Below, one piece after another: positions 12,901 to 27,900 of a stretch of DNA of 64,000 nucleotides. Every line of letters begins with the position of its first letter. The stretch's first letter is position 1. Origin of the DNA: Odontocerum albicorne (taxonomy: Eukaryota > Arthropoda > Insecta > Trichoptera > Odontoceridae); contig OX463849.1 in assembly GCA_949825065.1 (NCBI GenBank), positions 28,446,043 through 28,510,042 on the forward strand, read 5' to 3'. The notes below the pieces were generated by a model. It was given only the letters and a program-made list of their open reading frames with translations, searched no databases and was not told where the DNA came from. Made by a program: the position numbers and the translations under genes.

Positions 12901-15900
12901 TGCTCCAACTGATAAATCATGTAGGGAATGGTTTCGACGTTTCAAGGATGGAGATTTCAGCGTCGAAGACAAGCCTCGCTCTGGACAGCCAAAATAAATT
13001 CGAGTACAAAGAATTAGAGGCATTACTCAAAGAAGATCAGAGTCAAACGCAAGAGGAGCTTGCAGAATCATTGGGAGTGACTCAACAAGCCGTTTCCGTA
13101 CGATTGAGAGCCATGGGAATGATTCAGAAACAAGGAAATAGGGTGCCTAATGAACTGAAACCGAGAGACGTTGAAAGGTGATTTTTCACTTGCGAGCAGC
13201 TGATTCAAAGGCAACAAAGAAAAGGTTTTTTGCATCGGATTGTAACTGGAGCTGAGAACTGGATATTCTACGACAACCCCAAGAAGAAAAAATACTACGC
13301 TAAGCCCAGTCAATCGTTGCCATCGACCTCAACACCAAAACAGAACATACATGGTTCGAAGATCATGCTCTGTATCTGGTGGGACCAAAGGGGTGTTTTT
13401 TTTTTTTTTTTTTTATCCACTTTGCACGGATTTCTCCTGTTACACAAAGAGGGTCTGCTTCTAGCGTTAGCTTATTCGTTAGGAATAATATCAGCCAGGA
13501 TTCATCTCATACTGCTAGACGGTACCGAGAATATATCAACCGTGTCATTCAGTTGGTTTAATATCTCTATACCACGCGTGACTGAGTGTTTAGCCATGAT
13601 ATTCGTCCTGTAAGTTGGTATGTAGAACAGAGGGTGATTCCTTGCACGGATATATTTATTGGGTACATATAAACTTAGTGCTTCTAGAATCGCGGGACAG
13701 TTAAAGGAACCTTGGAAAACCTTTATTAGGAATATCGCAATGGATTCTTGCCTTCTTGTTTCAAGACTTCTATAGTTACACACCGTGAGAAGTTCGGCAT
13801 GGTGAGCATATTTTGGGTAATCGCCCTTTGTTCTGTACCATAGATATCTGAGGATTTTTTTTTGTATTTGTTCTATATTGTTTTTATATTTGAGCTGGTG
13901 AGGAACCCAAACAGTAGATGCATATTCTAATATGGTTCTAATTAGATAATTATATAAATTTCGGAGGATATCGGTGCTGTTAAATTCTCTTGATATTCTC
14001 ATTACAAAACCGAGTAGTTTGTAACAGTCCGATATCAAACGTGAGACATGGTTAACGAACGTGAGTCCGACATCGAAGGTTACACCCAAATCCTTGAATT
14101 CAGAAACTCTGTTTAGTGCCGCTCCCTGTATAGTATACTGATGGTGGATTGGTGAAAACGATCGACTATAAGATACACAGACACATTTATTAATGTTGAA
14201 CAGAAGATGAGTAAAGATGTTGTTTACTATGAGGTGCTGAAACCTGGTGATTCCATTACGGGCGATCGGTATCGGCTACAATTAATTCTTTGAGTCGTGC
14301 ATTGCGAGAAAAACGGCCGGAATACGAGCAAAGACATGATAAAGTTATTCTTCTTCATGACAACGCTCGGCCTCATGTCGCAAAAGTCGTAAAAAAATAT
14401 TTGGAAACGCTCAAATGGGATGTTTTACCGCACCCGCTGTATTCCCTGGACATTGCTCCTTCTGATTACTGGTTGTTCCGAAGGATGCAGCACGATTTGG
14501 CAGGTCACTTCTTTTGTAGAAACCAAAAATTGGCTCCAAACTTAGATCGTCTCAAAAGACGAGTCATTTTTTCGATATAGAATTCGAAAGATGGGAAAAA
14601 GTAGTAGCCAGCGATGGACAATACTTTAATTGATCTGTTCATTCATTTTGTTTAGAAATAAATGCATTTTTGAACACAAAAAAACGGACCCAACTAATTT
14701 GTACACCCAATAATTATTTTTCTTCCTGTGCTAGAGGAGCTTTGTGAAGTTATAGCAGCTGTCTTGATTTCATTCTTTGTATTTTGTTTTCAATTTGTCA
14801 TTCAGTGATATCTCCTTTTCACACGAATGGAGTGATGTCCGTTTCGGTGCAATGTGGGTTGTCCACCTTTGGATATCCAATATTGTGTTAATGACTATGA
14901 ATATAGTTTTAAGTTTGCATTATACCAGACGTATTGCGTCACAGAAATAAGGAAATTTATTTTGTAAATTTGTTAATGTATCATCTGTTTTACCATTGCT
15001 TGTGACTATATACCTGTACACATTGTAATAAAATGTTGCATATGCATGGCCTTTGCAAATAATCACTATAGATGATCCGACACCCCCTACATGCGGATAG
15101 CTCGTGGTATGCGTAGCGCTTGCAAGCCGTGACGGTATATCCGATTAAATCAAGGAGCTTACGATAAGCGATGGGCTGAACATAAGGGACGAAAAATGGA
15201 AAAAATATATTCTCATCTTCTGAAAACTATACCGTGCTTTTATTTCGACAACTTCTACCAAAGAGGAATCTCTTCACCCTGCTCTTCACCAAAAACACAA
15301 GAAGCGAACCGGAATCTCAGAGGATTGAGCGGCAGCCATCCACATATTCTAGTCTTTGTATCGGTGATGTATGTGTATTTTTGTGAGAGTGTTAATGTGT
15401 ATACTTGCATACTGATGTACATTTTTTTTATTATGATCGTTTCTTTACATTTAATCGTAATGTAATTATTTATGCATATTTTATCTTTTGTAATGTATGA
15501 AGCCCTCACTGCTTATTTTTTTAAATTATTGTTGCTGTTATAAGCAACGTTCCCTCTAAGGTGTGCGTGCGCGTGTGCGGCCGCACATTTGCTAAGAATT
15601 GTGGTATCTGAGAACAAACTGTTCAATAGTGTTGTGACATTAAACCAGTTTAAAAACTATAAGGACAAGTTTCTACGCACAAACTCAGGTGTGCCATTTT
15701 AGGGGTTTATTGTTCCCTTCGCTAATTTTTCTTTATGAATTTATAAGAAACTTGATATAGATATTAACAAAATTTAGGCTGCTTGTCTATAGCAAAAGAG
15801 TCTAAAACAGATGTTTGATGAAACAAGCTGTTAGTTTATTAAAAAAAAAAGAAATCTTACTTTTTTCATCATTTCCTTTATCTCCCTCTGCAGTTCCGCT

Positions 15901-18900
15901 GAAAACAATCAAACACCATCAAAATATTGTAATTCGAGAAATATTCGTAAAATTCAAACACGCAAACATTAATTTAAAAGTAAAAAAAAAATAACATAAT
16001 CAACACTGGACAATTTCAATCAACTTTTGTTACTTCCATGAAAGTGAATGTATTTTGAATGGTTTTACCAATACGTTCCCCTCTGGATACACCCGCACCA
16101 CAATACAATTAGTTCTCTAGTCATGTCTTGGAGGTAGTCCATGCCAGCGCTTGCCAAGTGTCATCCTGCCTAACTTTCCATTGTACGCTAACTTTTCTCT
16201 AGGCATTGAATTGTGATTATTACTCTTTTCTAACATTTTATTGTCATGAGTCGCTTTATCCATGTTCATTCGCCCCTTGATTTTGTTCTGGCAATAAAAG
16301 TTTTTTTTGTATATCGTACAATATTGTGTAAGAAATTAATCGCGTTCTTTGATTAAAATCATCGACTTCATGATTGGCTTGTTTGGTAGTTCAAATCACT
16401 TGTCCCTCAAGAGCAATAGTGGGGCCATACAGATATATTTTTCTAACAATGCCTATATCTATAAATCACATTTCTCTAATGTCATCGCTGCAAATAAATA
16501 ATGAATTCTTTAAATATTCCAAATCATTACTTTGACTGATGTAATGTCGTTCTCCGCTTAACTCCGTCGGTGAATAATTTATTTTGTTAAAGAAATTCAT
16601 TTGATGATCCCGATTCCGAAGTTAAAAATATGTTCTTCAACGTTTTTGTATATGGATTAAACAAAAATATTTTACAAAAAACTGAACACGATCAATCTCA
16701 TAAAGTTCAGGGTCGATTGGTGAAAATCTTATCAATTTGTAAATACAGATTATTGCATATGCAAATATTCAATTTGCAAAAATGTACATCTTGGATATAT
16801 ACTGTAAAAACAGAATAGCAATACCATGGTCCTGATTAATGGCATATAGTATGGAAATACACATATATTCCTTTCTTCCTACATTGGCAGTCAGACAAAA
16901 TTTCTTATTGAATAATCTATATTCTGTTAACAAATTTATTTGTCGAGAAGATTGTGTCGAATTCCATCGCAAAGTAAATGAGAAAATTGCTGTCCAGTGG
17001 TGAGCGTCATTAGAAAAAGACTCGAGGCTTGTCACAAGCGTCACTAGTCAGGGGGTCCGTTTCTCGGGCCAGTGTTGATACCATCCAAGTTCATCAAAGA
17101 AACAAAATCTGCATTGGCCAGTGTTGATGCCGGGCTGGTTGTGAATATCAATGCACGACACGCATATTAGCATAACAAAGCTTGCACACGGTTTCCAAGG
17201 ACTCTTCCGAGGAAATTATTAATTTTCCCCAAAGTATAGAGCTCAAGTACGCGCAAATTAGTGGAATTGACAGATATTTTATGCAACAAATTTTTCTTTT
17301 GATGGGTAGTGGAATGAATGTCGGAAATAACAAGCTACAAAGTTTTGCACCCAGCAAGCGTCCGCAGTCACCTCCGCTTAGAATCGGCTTACTCTTCTTC
17401 TCGGGCCATTCTTCTTCTTGTGAACTGGTGAGCCAGTGTCGTGAGCGAGTCCATTGGTGCAAAACTTTGTAGCGACATACCGAATGAAGTCCTCGGCTGC
17501 GACAAGTGGGGCACTGGAACCAACCTCGAATTTTTGTTGTCCGAAGTATTGTTGGTATCGGAGCGAGCTTCTTGCTTGGTGGAGGATCCTGCCGGATCTG
17601 CGGGGGCTGAGGCGCTGTCCTGCTCCTTGGACGCTTGGGGCTGCTCCGCATCGCCGTGCTGCTCCTCCGCCCCGCTACTGCCATCTACACCAATACACAT
17701 GGATGAGGTCCCCAGACCACTACCTCTTCCCGAAGGTATCGGTGTGGAAAGGAGATCTTTATTCACTTTAAAAGCAATCTTCTCATAATTAATATATCTG
17801 AAAACTGGATGTAAATTATTAAATACTTAATTTCTTTAACGAATATAAAATGATATAGTGTATAGACATGTCAAGCTAACTAAAGGTGCGGTGGAAATAC
17901 ATTTTATTTGTCTGTGTCTTCGGTCACACTGCTGACACTTCTTCTCTTGATGCAAAACACACTTAGACTGTTCATGGAACTTGTTGAGTCTTTAAGCGGC
18001 AAACTGGTGTCTTGAACACTCCCCACATTGAAGATCTGATCTTGAATTACTCTGGACGACTGGTTCCAGTCATTTTCACTAAACACTTTACACATCTTGA
18101 GCACTTTTTATTTAAACCACACCTTTAGAAGCCACATTTGGATTTACCTTAATAATATAGCAAATTATACCAACATCACATTAATCATGAAACTCATACC
18201 TTTGGTAGCCTTTGGTTTTCCGCCGCTCTGAAACAAGAAAAAAAAATCACTTATTTTTCTATTCAACTAATATAGTTCAATTTATGTTATTATACATCAA
18301 ATAAATTGGCAACATTGATAGCAACTTTATTGTCCTTAAAGCTGATTACACAGCTTTCGAGGTATATATGCGCAAGCACGCATGTGTAGGTCTACCGGAT
18401 GCCCTTAATGCATCCACATGCTCCGGTAAACCTGTCAGTATTCACAGTTATCGACTGACTGCGGTATCAACGTTTTAGCAGTAACAACTTTATTAGATAC
18501 AAGAAGTGTTTTAAAGGGGGAAAAAACATGATACATGGTGTAAAGAATGGTAAGAAAAAAGGTTTATTCACATGTAAACTTCTTAAATAATCGTAGTTTG
18601 AGTCTAAAGATAGGCATCATTATTTATGAATGGATGTAGAAACCTATTTTATACTCCTTTCTGTAGTTACTGCATTAAGAAGATACTGTTAAGCGGAACG
18701 CCATTTCACCGCACGAGAGATTAACTACAACTTGAAGATTTCTTGCAACTGGAAGAAGTTACGAATATCTGAACTTTTCTAGCATATCACCTCAGGCTTT
18801 CAGATATATTAAACCTGAAACATGCGATGCTATGTATGAAGTTCTACATAAGGATTATTAAAAGGTAAACAAAAAGAACGTATTCCACTTTTTTAAGTTT

Positions 18901-21900
18901 ATTGAATATTTAAATCGTTACAAAAACTACAAATAAGTGCAATCACTGTTATTATTAGTTAAAAACGAAACTGCCGAGTCTGCGGGAACGGGAACCTGTG
19001 TTGCATTGCATTGGGAACTGATGAATGATGAAGATTTGCTTGTTGCTGGTAATACTGCATTGGCCTGGGACCAGGTGCTGTTAGACTACGAGTCATTTGA
19101 CTGCGAGTTGCTGAATGATTAGGGTTCGCTCGTTGCTGGTAATATTGCATTAGCCTGGGACCAGGCGCTGTTGGACTGCGAGTCATTGGACTGAGAGTTG
19201 CCGACTGATTAGGGTATGCTCGTTGCTGGTTATACTGAATTGGCCTCGGACCAGACTCTGTTGGACCGCGAGTCATTGGACTGCGAGTCATTGGACTGCG
19301 AGTCATTGGACTGTGAGTAATTGGACTGCGAGTCATGGGACTGAGAGTTGCCAAGTGATTAGGGAACACTTGATGCATTGGCTTTGGACCGGGCGCTGTT
19401 TGCCTGAGAGTTGCCGACTGATTAGGGTATGCTCGTTGCTGGTTATACTGAATTGGCCTCGGACCAGACTCTGTTGGACCGCGAGTCATTGGACTGTGAG
19501 TAATCGGACTGTGAGTCATTGGACTACGAGTCATGGGACTGAGAGTTGCCGAGTGATTAGGGAACACTTCATGCATTGGCTTTGGACCGGGCACTGTTTG
19601 CCTGAGAGTTGCTGAGTGATTAGGGTATGTTTGTTGCTGGTAATACTGCATTGGCCTGGGACCAGGTGCTGTTGGAGTGAAAGTTGCCGAGTGACGACAC
19701 TGTTGTTGGTAATGCTGACATACTGGCGGCATAGGACTGTTAGTAATTGAACAGACTGGATGTTGATAAGTTAATCTGTGCGAAATAGTTAAATTACCCA
19801 TTTCGGCTTCAAATAAAGTCTCATTGATAATTTTTTCAGCTATAAGTCTTTGTTCTTTAGCCAGATTGCCTAATTTCATTGCAACATTTTTGGCAAATAT
19901 ATCAAAACAATCATCTTGATTTGGTGGATGCATAAAATGCTTTTTTTTCGACAGTAACACATTTATTAAGGCTGTTTGATCTGATGACTCTTGGTTCGGT
20001 GGTGTTGGATGGTTGTGTGGAGATATCGATACAGAAGTTACTGGCTCTTTTGAATTTTCGATAAGCGATTCACCGACATCCGCGATGCCACCACCAGGAA
20101 TGGATCCACCCTGAAACAATAATATCATTTCTGTTTTCAGTTTTCACAAACAGAAAATGAATGGATCTTTCCAGATAAGGTTATGTTCCTTTTTGGAACA
20201 ATGGACACTAAACATATTGAAACTACAAGGGTTGCTACTTAAGTTTTGAGATATGGCAACACCAGTGTAGAAAAGTCAAATCTGACATCAGCATCGTAAA
20301 GTTTGACGTTTTTAATGGACTACGTGCTCAGTTTTTTTTTTAACCTGGCGAGTTTATTGTCATGTGGCAATCTCTTCCAACCAACCAGAAAGATGTTTTT
20401 ATAGGCCATAAGTGTTAACTACACTGGAATCCAATTTTAAAAAATCTGGGTTCCAGCGGGGATCGAACCCGCAACCTCCGGATCGGCAGACAGCTGTCTT
20501 ACTACCAGGCCACGGAGGTCGCCTGTTTGTCATACGAGTGCTATTTGTGTTGTTTACAGTGACTTAAAAAATTAATCTCGGCCAAAAATGGAATTAAATC
20601 GTGAACATTTTCGTGCGATGATTTTTTATAATTTTCGACATGGACTAACTCAACAAAAATGTGCCGATCAACTTGTTTCGACTTTTGATGATCAAGCACC
20701 ATCCCGGGCCACTGTGCTTTGCTAGTTTTCCGAATTCAATCGTGGTCATTGTTCGCTCCAGTACGAATTTCGTGAAGGTCGTCCAAAATCGGTTGTGCCA
20801 GAAAACATTGATGCTGTGCGTGAACTGATATTGCAAGATCGCCATGTGACTTATTGTGAGATTGAGGTATGTCTGGGCATTAGTTCCACTTGCATACATT
20901 CAATATTGCATGAATATTTGGGCGTCAAAAAGATTTGTTCGCGTTGGATACTGCATAATTTGACAATCGCTCAAAAAAAGGCTCGTGTCGATTGGTCAAA
21001 AGAAATGTTGAAAAAATTCGATCGTGGTGCTTCAAAAGACGTCTATAAGATCGTGACAGGCGACGAATCATGGATCTATGCATATGAGCCAGAAACTAAA
21101 CAGCAGTCGACTGTATGGGTCTTTCAAGACAAGCCAAATCCAACAAAAGTTGTTCGCGCACGAAGCACTTCGAAGCAAATTGTGACTTGTTTCTTCGGTA
21201 TAAATGGTCATGTAGCAAGTGTCTTTAGTGGAACGTCATATGGTCAATTCTGAATGGTACACCACCATTTGTTTACCAGAAGTGTTGGGAGAAATGAGGA
21301 AAACCAACCGCCGAAGACGGATCATTCTCCACTACGACAATGCGAGCTCTCACACATCGGCTCAAACAAGTGACTTTTTGAACACTCAAAACATCGAATT
21401 GATGGGTCATCCGCCGTACAGCCCTGATTTGGCACCCAATGACTTCTTTTTATTCCCGAAGATCAAAAATAAATTGCGAGGTCAACGTTTTTCAACGCCT
21501 GAAGAACCGTTGATGCGTTCAAAACACATGTTTAGAAATTACCTCATTCGGAGTGGAAAAAGTGCTTCGAAAATTGGTTCAAACGCATGCAAAAGTGTAT
21601 TGATCTTCATGGAGAGTATTTTGAAAAACAATAAAGCCATTTTCGATGATAAATATTTGTTTTTACTTGTCTGTCTCAAAACTTAAGTAGCAGCCCTCGT
21701 ATACCTCCAAGTGGAAGCAGGTCGACACAGCATGGTTCTACTAGCAAAAGTGGATGCAAAATAGCAATTCATCATATGTGATTTTGATACAACTTTTTGA
21801 ATATGTCACTGACAAATTAATTTAGAAGTAAAAAATGTTGATTCCATTGCAATGGCAAATTGTGTATTACACAACTTTTTAATGAAATTGGTGCCGAATT

Positions 21901-24900
21901 ATTACTCGTCTCCAGAATGATCACGAAAATACAGAAGATGGGAGTATTGTGTCAGGGTTTCATACAAGAGACTAATATAGAAGAAACCCAGGTAATACTG
22001 CTCGAGCTGCTAAAAATGTTAGATTTCATTATTTTAAAAATGAAGGTGAAAATTCCTCAGCAAAAAAATTTCATTTAATATCTTAACACATATACCCAAG
22101 TATTTATCATACACTTAAAGTTTACGTATAATGTAACACATCGATCAATAAGTCCCGTGACTAACCAACAGATGGCGCCTCTAATAATAATCCATACCAT
22201 TCTCAGTTAGTACCAGCCTTTAGAAGTTACGTGTCAAACTTTCATGACATTCCCACATTGTGTCATTGTGATGCTACTTTTGCTATTTTCAAAAATCTGG
22301 AAAAAACAGAATTTTGTTTCTTGATAAAACATTGCTTTTTAATGGGAAAAAATACTGTTCAAACTCAGCGATGGCTTGAAAAGTGTTATCCGGGCTCTGA
22401 TCCGTCGAAAACAACCATTTGTCGGTGGTATACTGATTTCAAACGCGGTCGTACAGACACAAATGATGCTGAACGCTCTGGTCGTCCAAATGAGGCTGCC
22501 ACACCAGAAAACAAAAAAAAGCCCTCAAAATCGTGATGGAAAATCGCAAAGTAAAGTTGCGTGACATAGCTGACATCCTGAAAATATCATTTGGTTGTGT
22601 TTACACTATTTCGCATGAACATTTGGTCATAAAAAACTTTTTTCAAAATGGGTGCCGCGTTTGCTCACAATGGAACAGTGACAATGGATGAAACTTGGAT
22701 CCACCACTATACTCCGGAATCAAATCGGCAGTCAGCTGAGTGGAGAGCAGCCGGTGAAAGTCGCCCGAAGCGACTAAAAACTCAACTGTCGGCCGGGAAG
22801 GTTATGGCCTCCGTATTTTGGGATGCGCATGGTATAATATTCATTGATCACCTTGAAAACGATAAAACCATCAATAGCGAATATTACATAGCGTTATTGG
22901 AGCGTTTGAAGGTAGAAATTGCAAAAAACGGCCCCATATGAAGAAAAAGTTCTCTTTCATCAGGACAATGCACCGTGTCATGTCGATGGTAATGATGGCC
23001 AAGTTGCATGAGTTGAACTTCGAATTGCTTCCGCACCCACCGTATTCTCCAGATTTGGCGCCCAGTGACTATTAGCTGTTCGCAGACCTCAAAAAGATGC
23101 TATGGGAATGAGATTTGGCTCCAATGAAAAAGTGATTGCCGAAACTATTTTGAAACCAAAGATAAATCATTCTACACGGCTGGCATAGAAAAGTTAGGAA
23201 AGCGTTGGAATGAATGTATCGCTCTTGAAGGAGACTATGTTGAAGAATTTTGGCAAACAAATGTTGTTTTAGTAGTTAGTCCCGGGACTTATTGATCGAT
23301 GAGTTATACATATAGCTCATGACAGCATCATGACTTCCATGATAGCCTCTGACGACTCCGGAATCTTTGTAGTCTGCGACTAAAGGGCAGTTGTTAAGGG
23401 TAGTCCAGTTGCATTTCTCACTTGGTCAGTCCAACGCATTGGAGTTCTTCCTCACGTACAAGTATACAATAAGCACTTAATTTAAATATAATATGCATAA
23501 AAATTAAATTATTTTATTTAACTTACCTTAATCCCGGTTCTGTCTTCATCGCTTTGAATATTTGCGCGGGAGTTTCGAATAATCTCTCGATCATTCGAGA
23601 AAATTAACAGTTCGAAATACCATAATTTTGGTTCGTAGAGGTCGTCTGTAGCCGATATTATCTTGGGTGATGACTAAACTTTTTTAATTCTTTTCGATAA
23701 TTACTTTGAATGTTATTTATTTTCTTCACAAAACTTTCTTTCCACCAATTTGAATATACTGCTTCTTTCTTTGCACGGTCGTTGCAGATTTTAATCTTTA
23801 TTTGCCATAAACAAGGTTCACTTCTATACGTCTCAATACATTCCCCATTATACTCTTTTTGCGCCTAAATCACATACACATTTCGTCAGCGGCGATACGG
23901 AGATTAAACTGAGCCTACCACTGCGCTGCATACACTTAGGTTTGCCTACTCTGGCGCAGGCATATAGAATGATTAGTCATATTTGTTCTGGTCGCTTGCA
24001 CAGAAAAAAAATAACTGCGCGGTTTCATCATCTGCTCTGGAGTAAAATAGTTAAGATCTCTTCTCTGCATATGCAACCCAAATGTGCAGTTTTTATATTT
24101 ATTATCATCACCTAGAGCAACGATAGGTAATTTTTTTTGTCAAGGGCCAAATAGTAAAATTTTAGGCTCTGTGGGGCGAGGCAAACTCAAGGGTATGTAT
24201 ACAGAGTGTAACAGGCGGTGACGATCATAGGAAGCAGGGTGATGGGGACCTCAATACCTATCGCGCAGAAGTGCCATGGCGCTAACGGATAGTGGTATTG
24301 TTGTACGTAAGGCCCATTATTAAACTACTTCCAGAAAAAAAATCACAATCGCAGACCTAATAGTTTAGTTACACTTACGAAGTTTAGTCTAAAATCGGGT
24401 TTTTATTCAAATTTCACAAAAATCCAAATTACTTGAGAACCACTGAATATCGCGGAACATACATAGGGGTTAAATCGATAGGTATTGAGGTCCCCCATCA
24501 CCCTGCTTCCGATGATCGTCACCGCCTGTTACATCCTGTATAGGTAAGCCTACTTAAATAACAAGAAAAATAAATGTTCACAAATTAAGTGAACAAAATG
24601 TAACACAATAATAAGAAAGTAAACTAAAAATTGTTTAAAATACGGCTCTACTAATGAGAAGAATGGAATTGCTTTTTTTGAGATAACATTTCACTAAATT
24701 AGGGTTCAAAATTGGTACTTCCTATCATCAAAATTGATTGCAAATGTTATGCTGATTATACTGTTAATGCTGATCTGTATTGAGATTTTAGTTTTTACAT
24801 CTTTGAAAAAGAACAGCGATACACGCGGCACTGGAAATGCTGCCGAATAAAAACTGTGTGGCGTGACAACAAAGGACATCAAATTGTGTGGACTTATTGC

Positions 24901-27900
24901 GTGATCTTCCATCATAATGACAACGATCCACCGCTGAATTCTTCGGGAGAGATTATGCTGTAGGTGGTTCTTCGAGGCCTAAACCTGATCCAAGCTTTTT
25001 CAGTTGCCAGAAAACTAAACTTAAGCTAATCCTTCCGAAAATTTCCAGTTTTCTGAGTTCCAAGGACAAGTTATGGAGAAAGTAACCTTTAATAGTTGCT
25101 TTGGCAATTCTTTACAAATAAATCATAAGATTTTCCTTATGGCCACAAGTTCGTCCTTTTCGTCTATCATTCTCATTGTCAAACTGAAAGTATCTCATCA
25201 CAAATCCGAAACGAGGCCTGGACAAAAAAAATTATGAAAAATTTGGTGGGGTTTGCCCCTTTTTTGCTATTCCTTTGCAACTAAACATGCGATGAACAAT
25301 ATTATGAATCCATCTTTTGTCTTTCGGGCTCTGCATAATGCTCATCACCAGAAGAAACTTCTTACTTTGTCTCTGCCTCGTGATGAATAGTTTCCCAATA
25401 CATCTAAGTGTCGACGTCATCATTTAACCCATACATAAACTTTTTATCACTTAATAAATCTCTAGGCCACATAAAAATCTACTTAGATTGTTTTCTCGTC
25501 GATTGTAAAAAATAAATATAATCAACAAGTCTAAACAGCACAAACAAAAACTAAATAAAACACCAAATACTTAATAACTACTTTTTGTAGAAAATAATAC
25601 GTAATAATTGAAACAGTTCTTCAAATGTGTCCACAATACTAAACAAATTTACACAAAAAAAATAAACAAATAATTCGAAAAGTCATATAGACGGATATTT
25701 AAACATATTTATTGTAAAATGCGCTTCGCTGGAGTAGAGGCGGGTAAAGCCTGGTCATTCAGAAGATACGTGAATCTGTATCTTCAAAATGACCCAGTCT
25801 AAAAGACAAACTAGATATTCACGTATGACTCAGCGAACAAAGATGAATGAACCAATAATTCTCAAATAAAGTGGGGTAAAAATATTTTCATCAGAACAAT
25901 TATATAATGAAAAAATATACGCCTTTATTAAATTATGTTATGTATGGTGATACTGTGAGTATGATTAATATTTATGTTAGGGCAAACATGTCTAACCCAC
26001 GGCCAACATGGCCCACCCGACGATTTTGTGCAGCCTACGAACCGTTTTTTACAAATCATGAAAAATTAATAAAAAGATATAGTTGCTTAATAAAACTTTG
26101 ATATATGGGTCATTATCTGAAAATTTGTACATTTGAAAAAAAATTTTTTTTTTTGTCCCGATTTCGTTCAGGATTTTAATTTAATATTGTCATTATTTTA
26201 AGGACACGATTTCAGTGGCAGCAGCAAATATTTGCTATTATCTTGCAAGTTATTTAAAAAATTGTTGCATAAACTCCTAATTTATGTCACCTACGTTACC
26301 ATAGAAAAAAATTAGATATCTATAGTATAATTTAAAAAAATTCTATTTGTTCTTACATTTCCTTTTAAAAGATTTAATTGCAGATTTAATTACAATTAAT
26401 AGATAAAATAAACTAAAATTTATCGATAAAATTTGGAATATTTGTCAACTGTGTTACCAAGATTGTGTTTTTGAAATTTTCTATTTAAAATAATTCAAAG
26501 AAATGTAAAGTTTTAAAAACGACTCAAACGAAAAACATAAGTAGATATGTTTCTATTTTGAATATTGCGTTTAAAACCACAATTAGAAAATCAATTATTT
26601 AGAAAAAAAATTATAATTGAAAATAATACTTGGGACAAAAAAGTAACGCAGTGGAGAAAGAAGTAACGCAATTGACATAAGTTTGTAAAACAGTTCATTT
26701 ATTGATTGATTTATCAAAAGTTACATAAGTCCATTCATTATCTGAAAAATTTAAGGAAAGTATATAACATAAAAATAAAATAACATCAGTTCATTTGTTA
26801 TTATAAAACATAAAAATATAAAAAAACATAAAAAAAAGTAACATAAGAATATAAAAAAAATTATAACAAAAATAAGTCCTTTTCTACAAGAAAATTAATC
26901 TTTCCTGCATATGGTTTTAAGCTTCCTCAAGCACATCAATATAATTTGGAAACTCGTAATAAATTCGACTTCCTTTTAAAGTTATCACAGGATTAATAAG
27001 TGTTGTTATTATATCATGCGAGTGGATATCAACTACATCATTCTTATCAATTTTAAATTTGGTTTTTTTCTGGATTAACTGATACTAAAAAGATCACTTT
27101 AATTTCATTTTCATCATCAATTTCTGTCTGAGCAATGGCCACGTATCTGAAATTGATCCTTTTTCGTTTATTCTCGCTATTTATGTTTATGAGCAGGTAA
27201 CTGCCATATGAAATTTTGGTGGGCAAAGTTTCAGCATCCTGTTGGCTATCTCCTTCAGCGTCACTTGAATCCGGAGAATAGACTGAGTTATATACGCTTA
27301 TTCTCTTCTGAACACATCAATATTGTTTCGGCTCATAACAATCACAAAAACCTTTACCAACATTATTATTTGCGCAAAAGCAGCTAATGTCGCGATATTG
27401 TATCATACCCTTTTCGCGTAGCATTAGCTGATGTACTGCCATCGTTCCTTTCAGTACTGGAATGTTGTCCGGTAGGGATGCCTTGATTTTTTCGATTTCT
27501 TCAGCGCCAACTACAAATAGTTTCACACTTGTCTCCTTTTGCACAAGATCAAAAAAAGTTTCGGCGTTGCAAATGTCTTCTCCATGCGCAACTATGCGGT
27601 CAGCTGTTCTTTTACGAACACCACCAATTCCGTCAGCAGCACCTTTACCGTGACCGGATTCAAAAAACGACCAGGTTGCTTGGTCAAATCCCAAACCATG
27701 AAGATTGCTGCAAAACAGATAAGTTTTGTTTCTGTCGATATTGTGTTGCCGGACCATCAGAAAAGAAATGAAGCGTTCGTATATTGCGCTGCTCTTCTTT
27801 TATCATCTTCAGTATTGGATCAGATAGCCGATGGACCATGTTCGTTGTTTCCCGAAATTGTGCAAAATGAGTACGGCATTCGACTTGGCAAATAAAGGAC

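Larger units (their letters stand above)
9633..14710 (+). mobile_element. Mariner (family M3) interrupted by a piggyBac-like element and a LINE
   Basis: The ends are TTAGGAGTACAAATTAG (left) and the complement of TTGGGTGTACAAATTAG (right, before TA at 14711). Removing the insertions at 9825-12799 and 13395-14217 leaves about 1.3 kb, a normal mariner. The transposase starts at ATG 9806, is split by the piggyBac insertion after its fifth codon, and resumes as [19 protein letters not shown]. It continues with [34 protein letters not shown] and [11 protein letters not shown] second copy at 47.2-48.4 kb lacks both insertions and shows the original empty sites. Confidence 0.92.

Noticed and set aside
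17440..17484. GTATGT donor as the end of the SAFB linker exon
   Set aside because: It looks stronger than GTTGGT at 17524, but it breaks the reading frame of the following two exons.
17182..17788. Plus-strand open frames over the SAFB linker exon
   Set aside because: Shadows of the minus-strand exon, which fits the SAFB frame.
19223..19615. Plus-strand open frame with repeated [10 protein letters not shown]
   Set aside because: It is the shadow of the minus-strand coding minisatellite.
20455..20525. tRNA-like sequence with a good B box
   Set aside because: It continues into the SINE S1 body, tail and poly(A), and the acceptor stem does not pair like a working tRNA.
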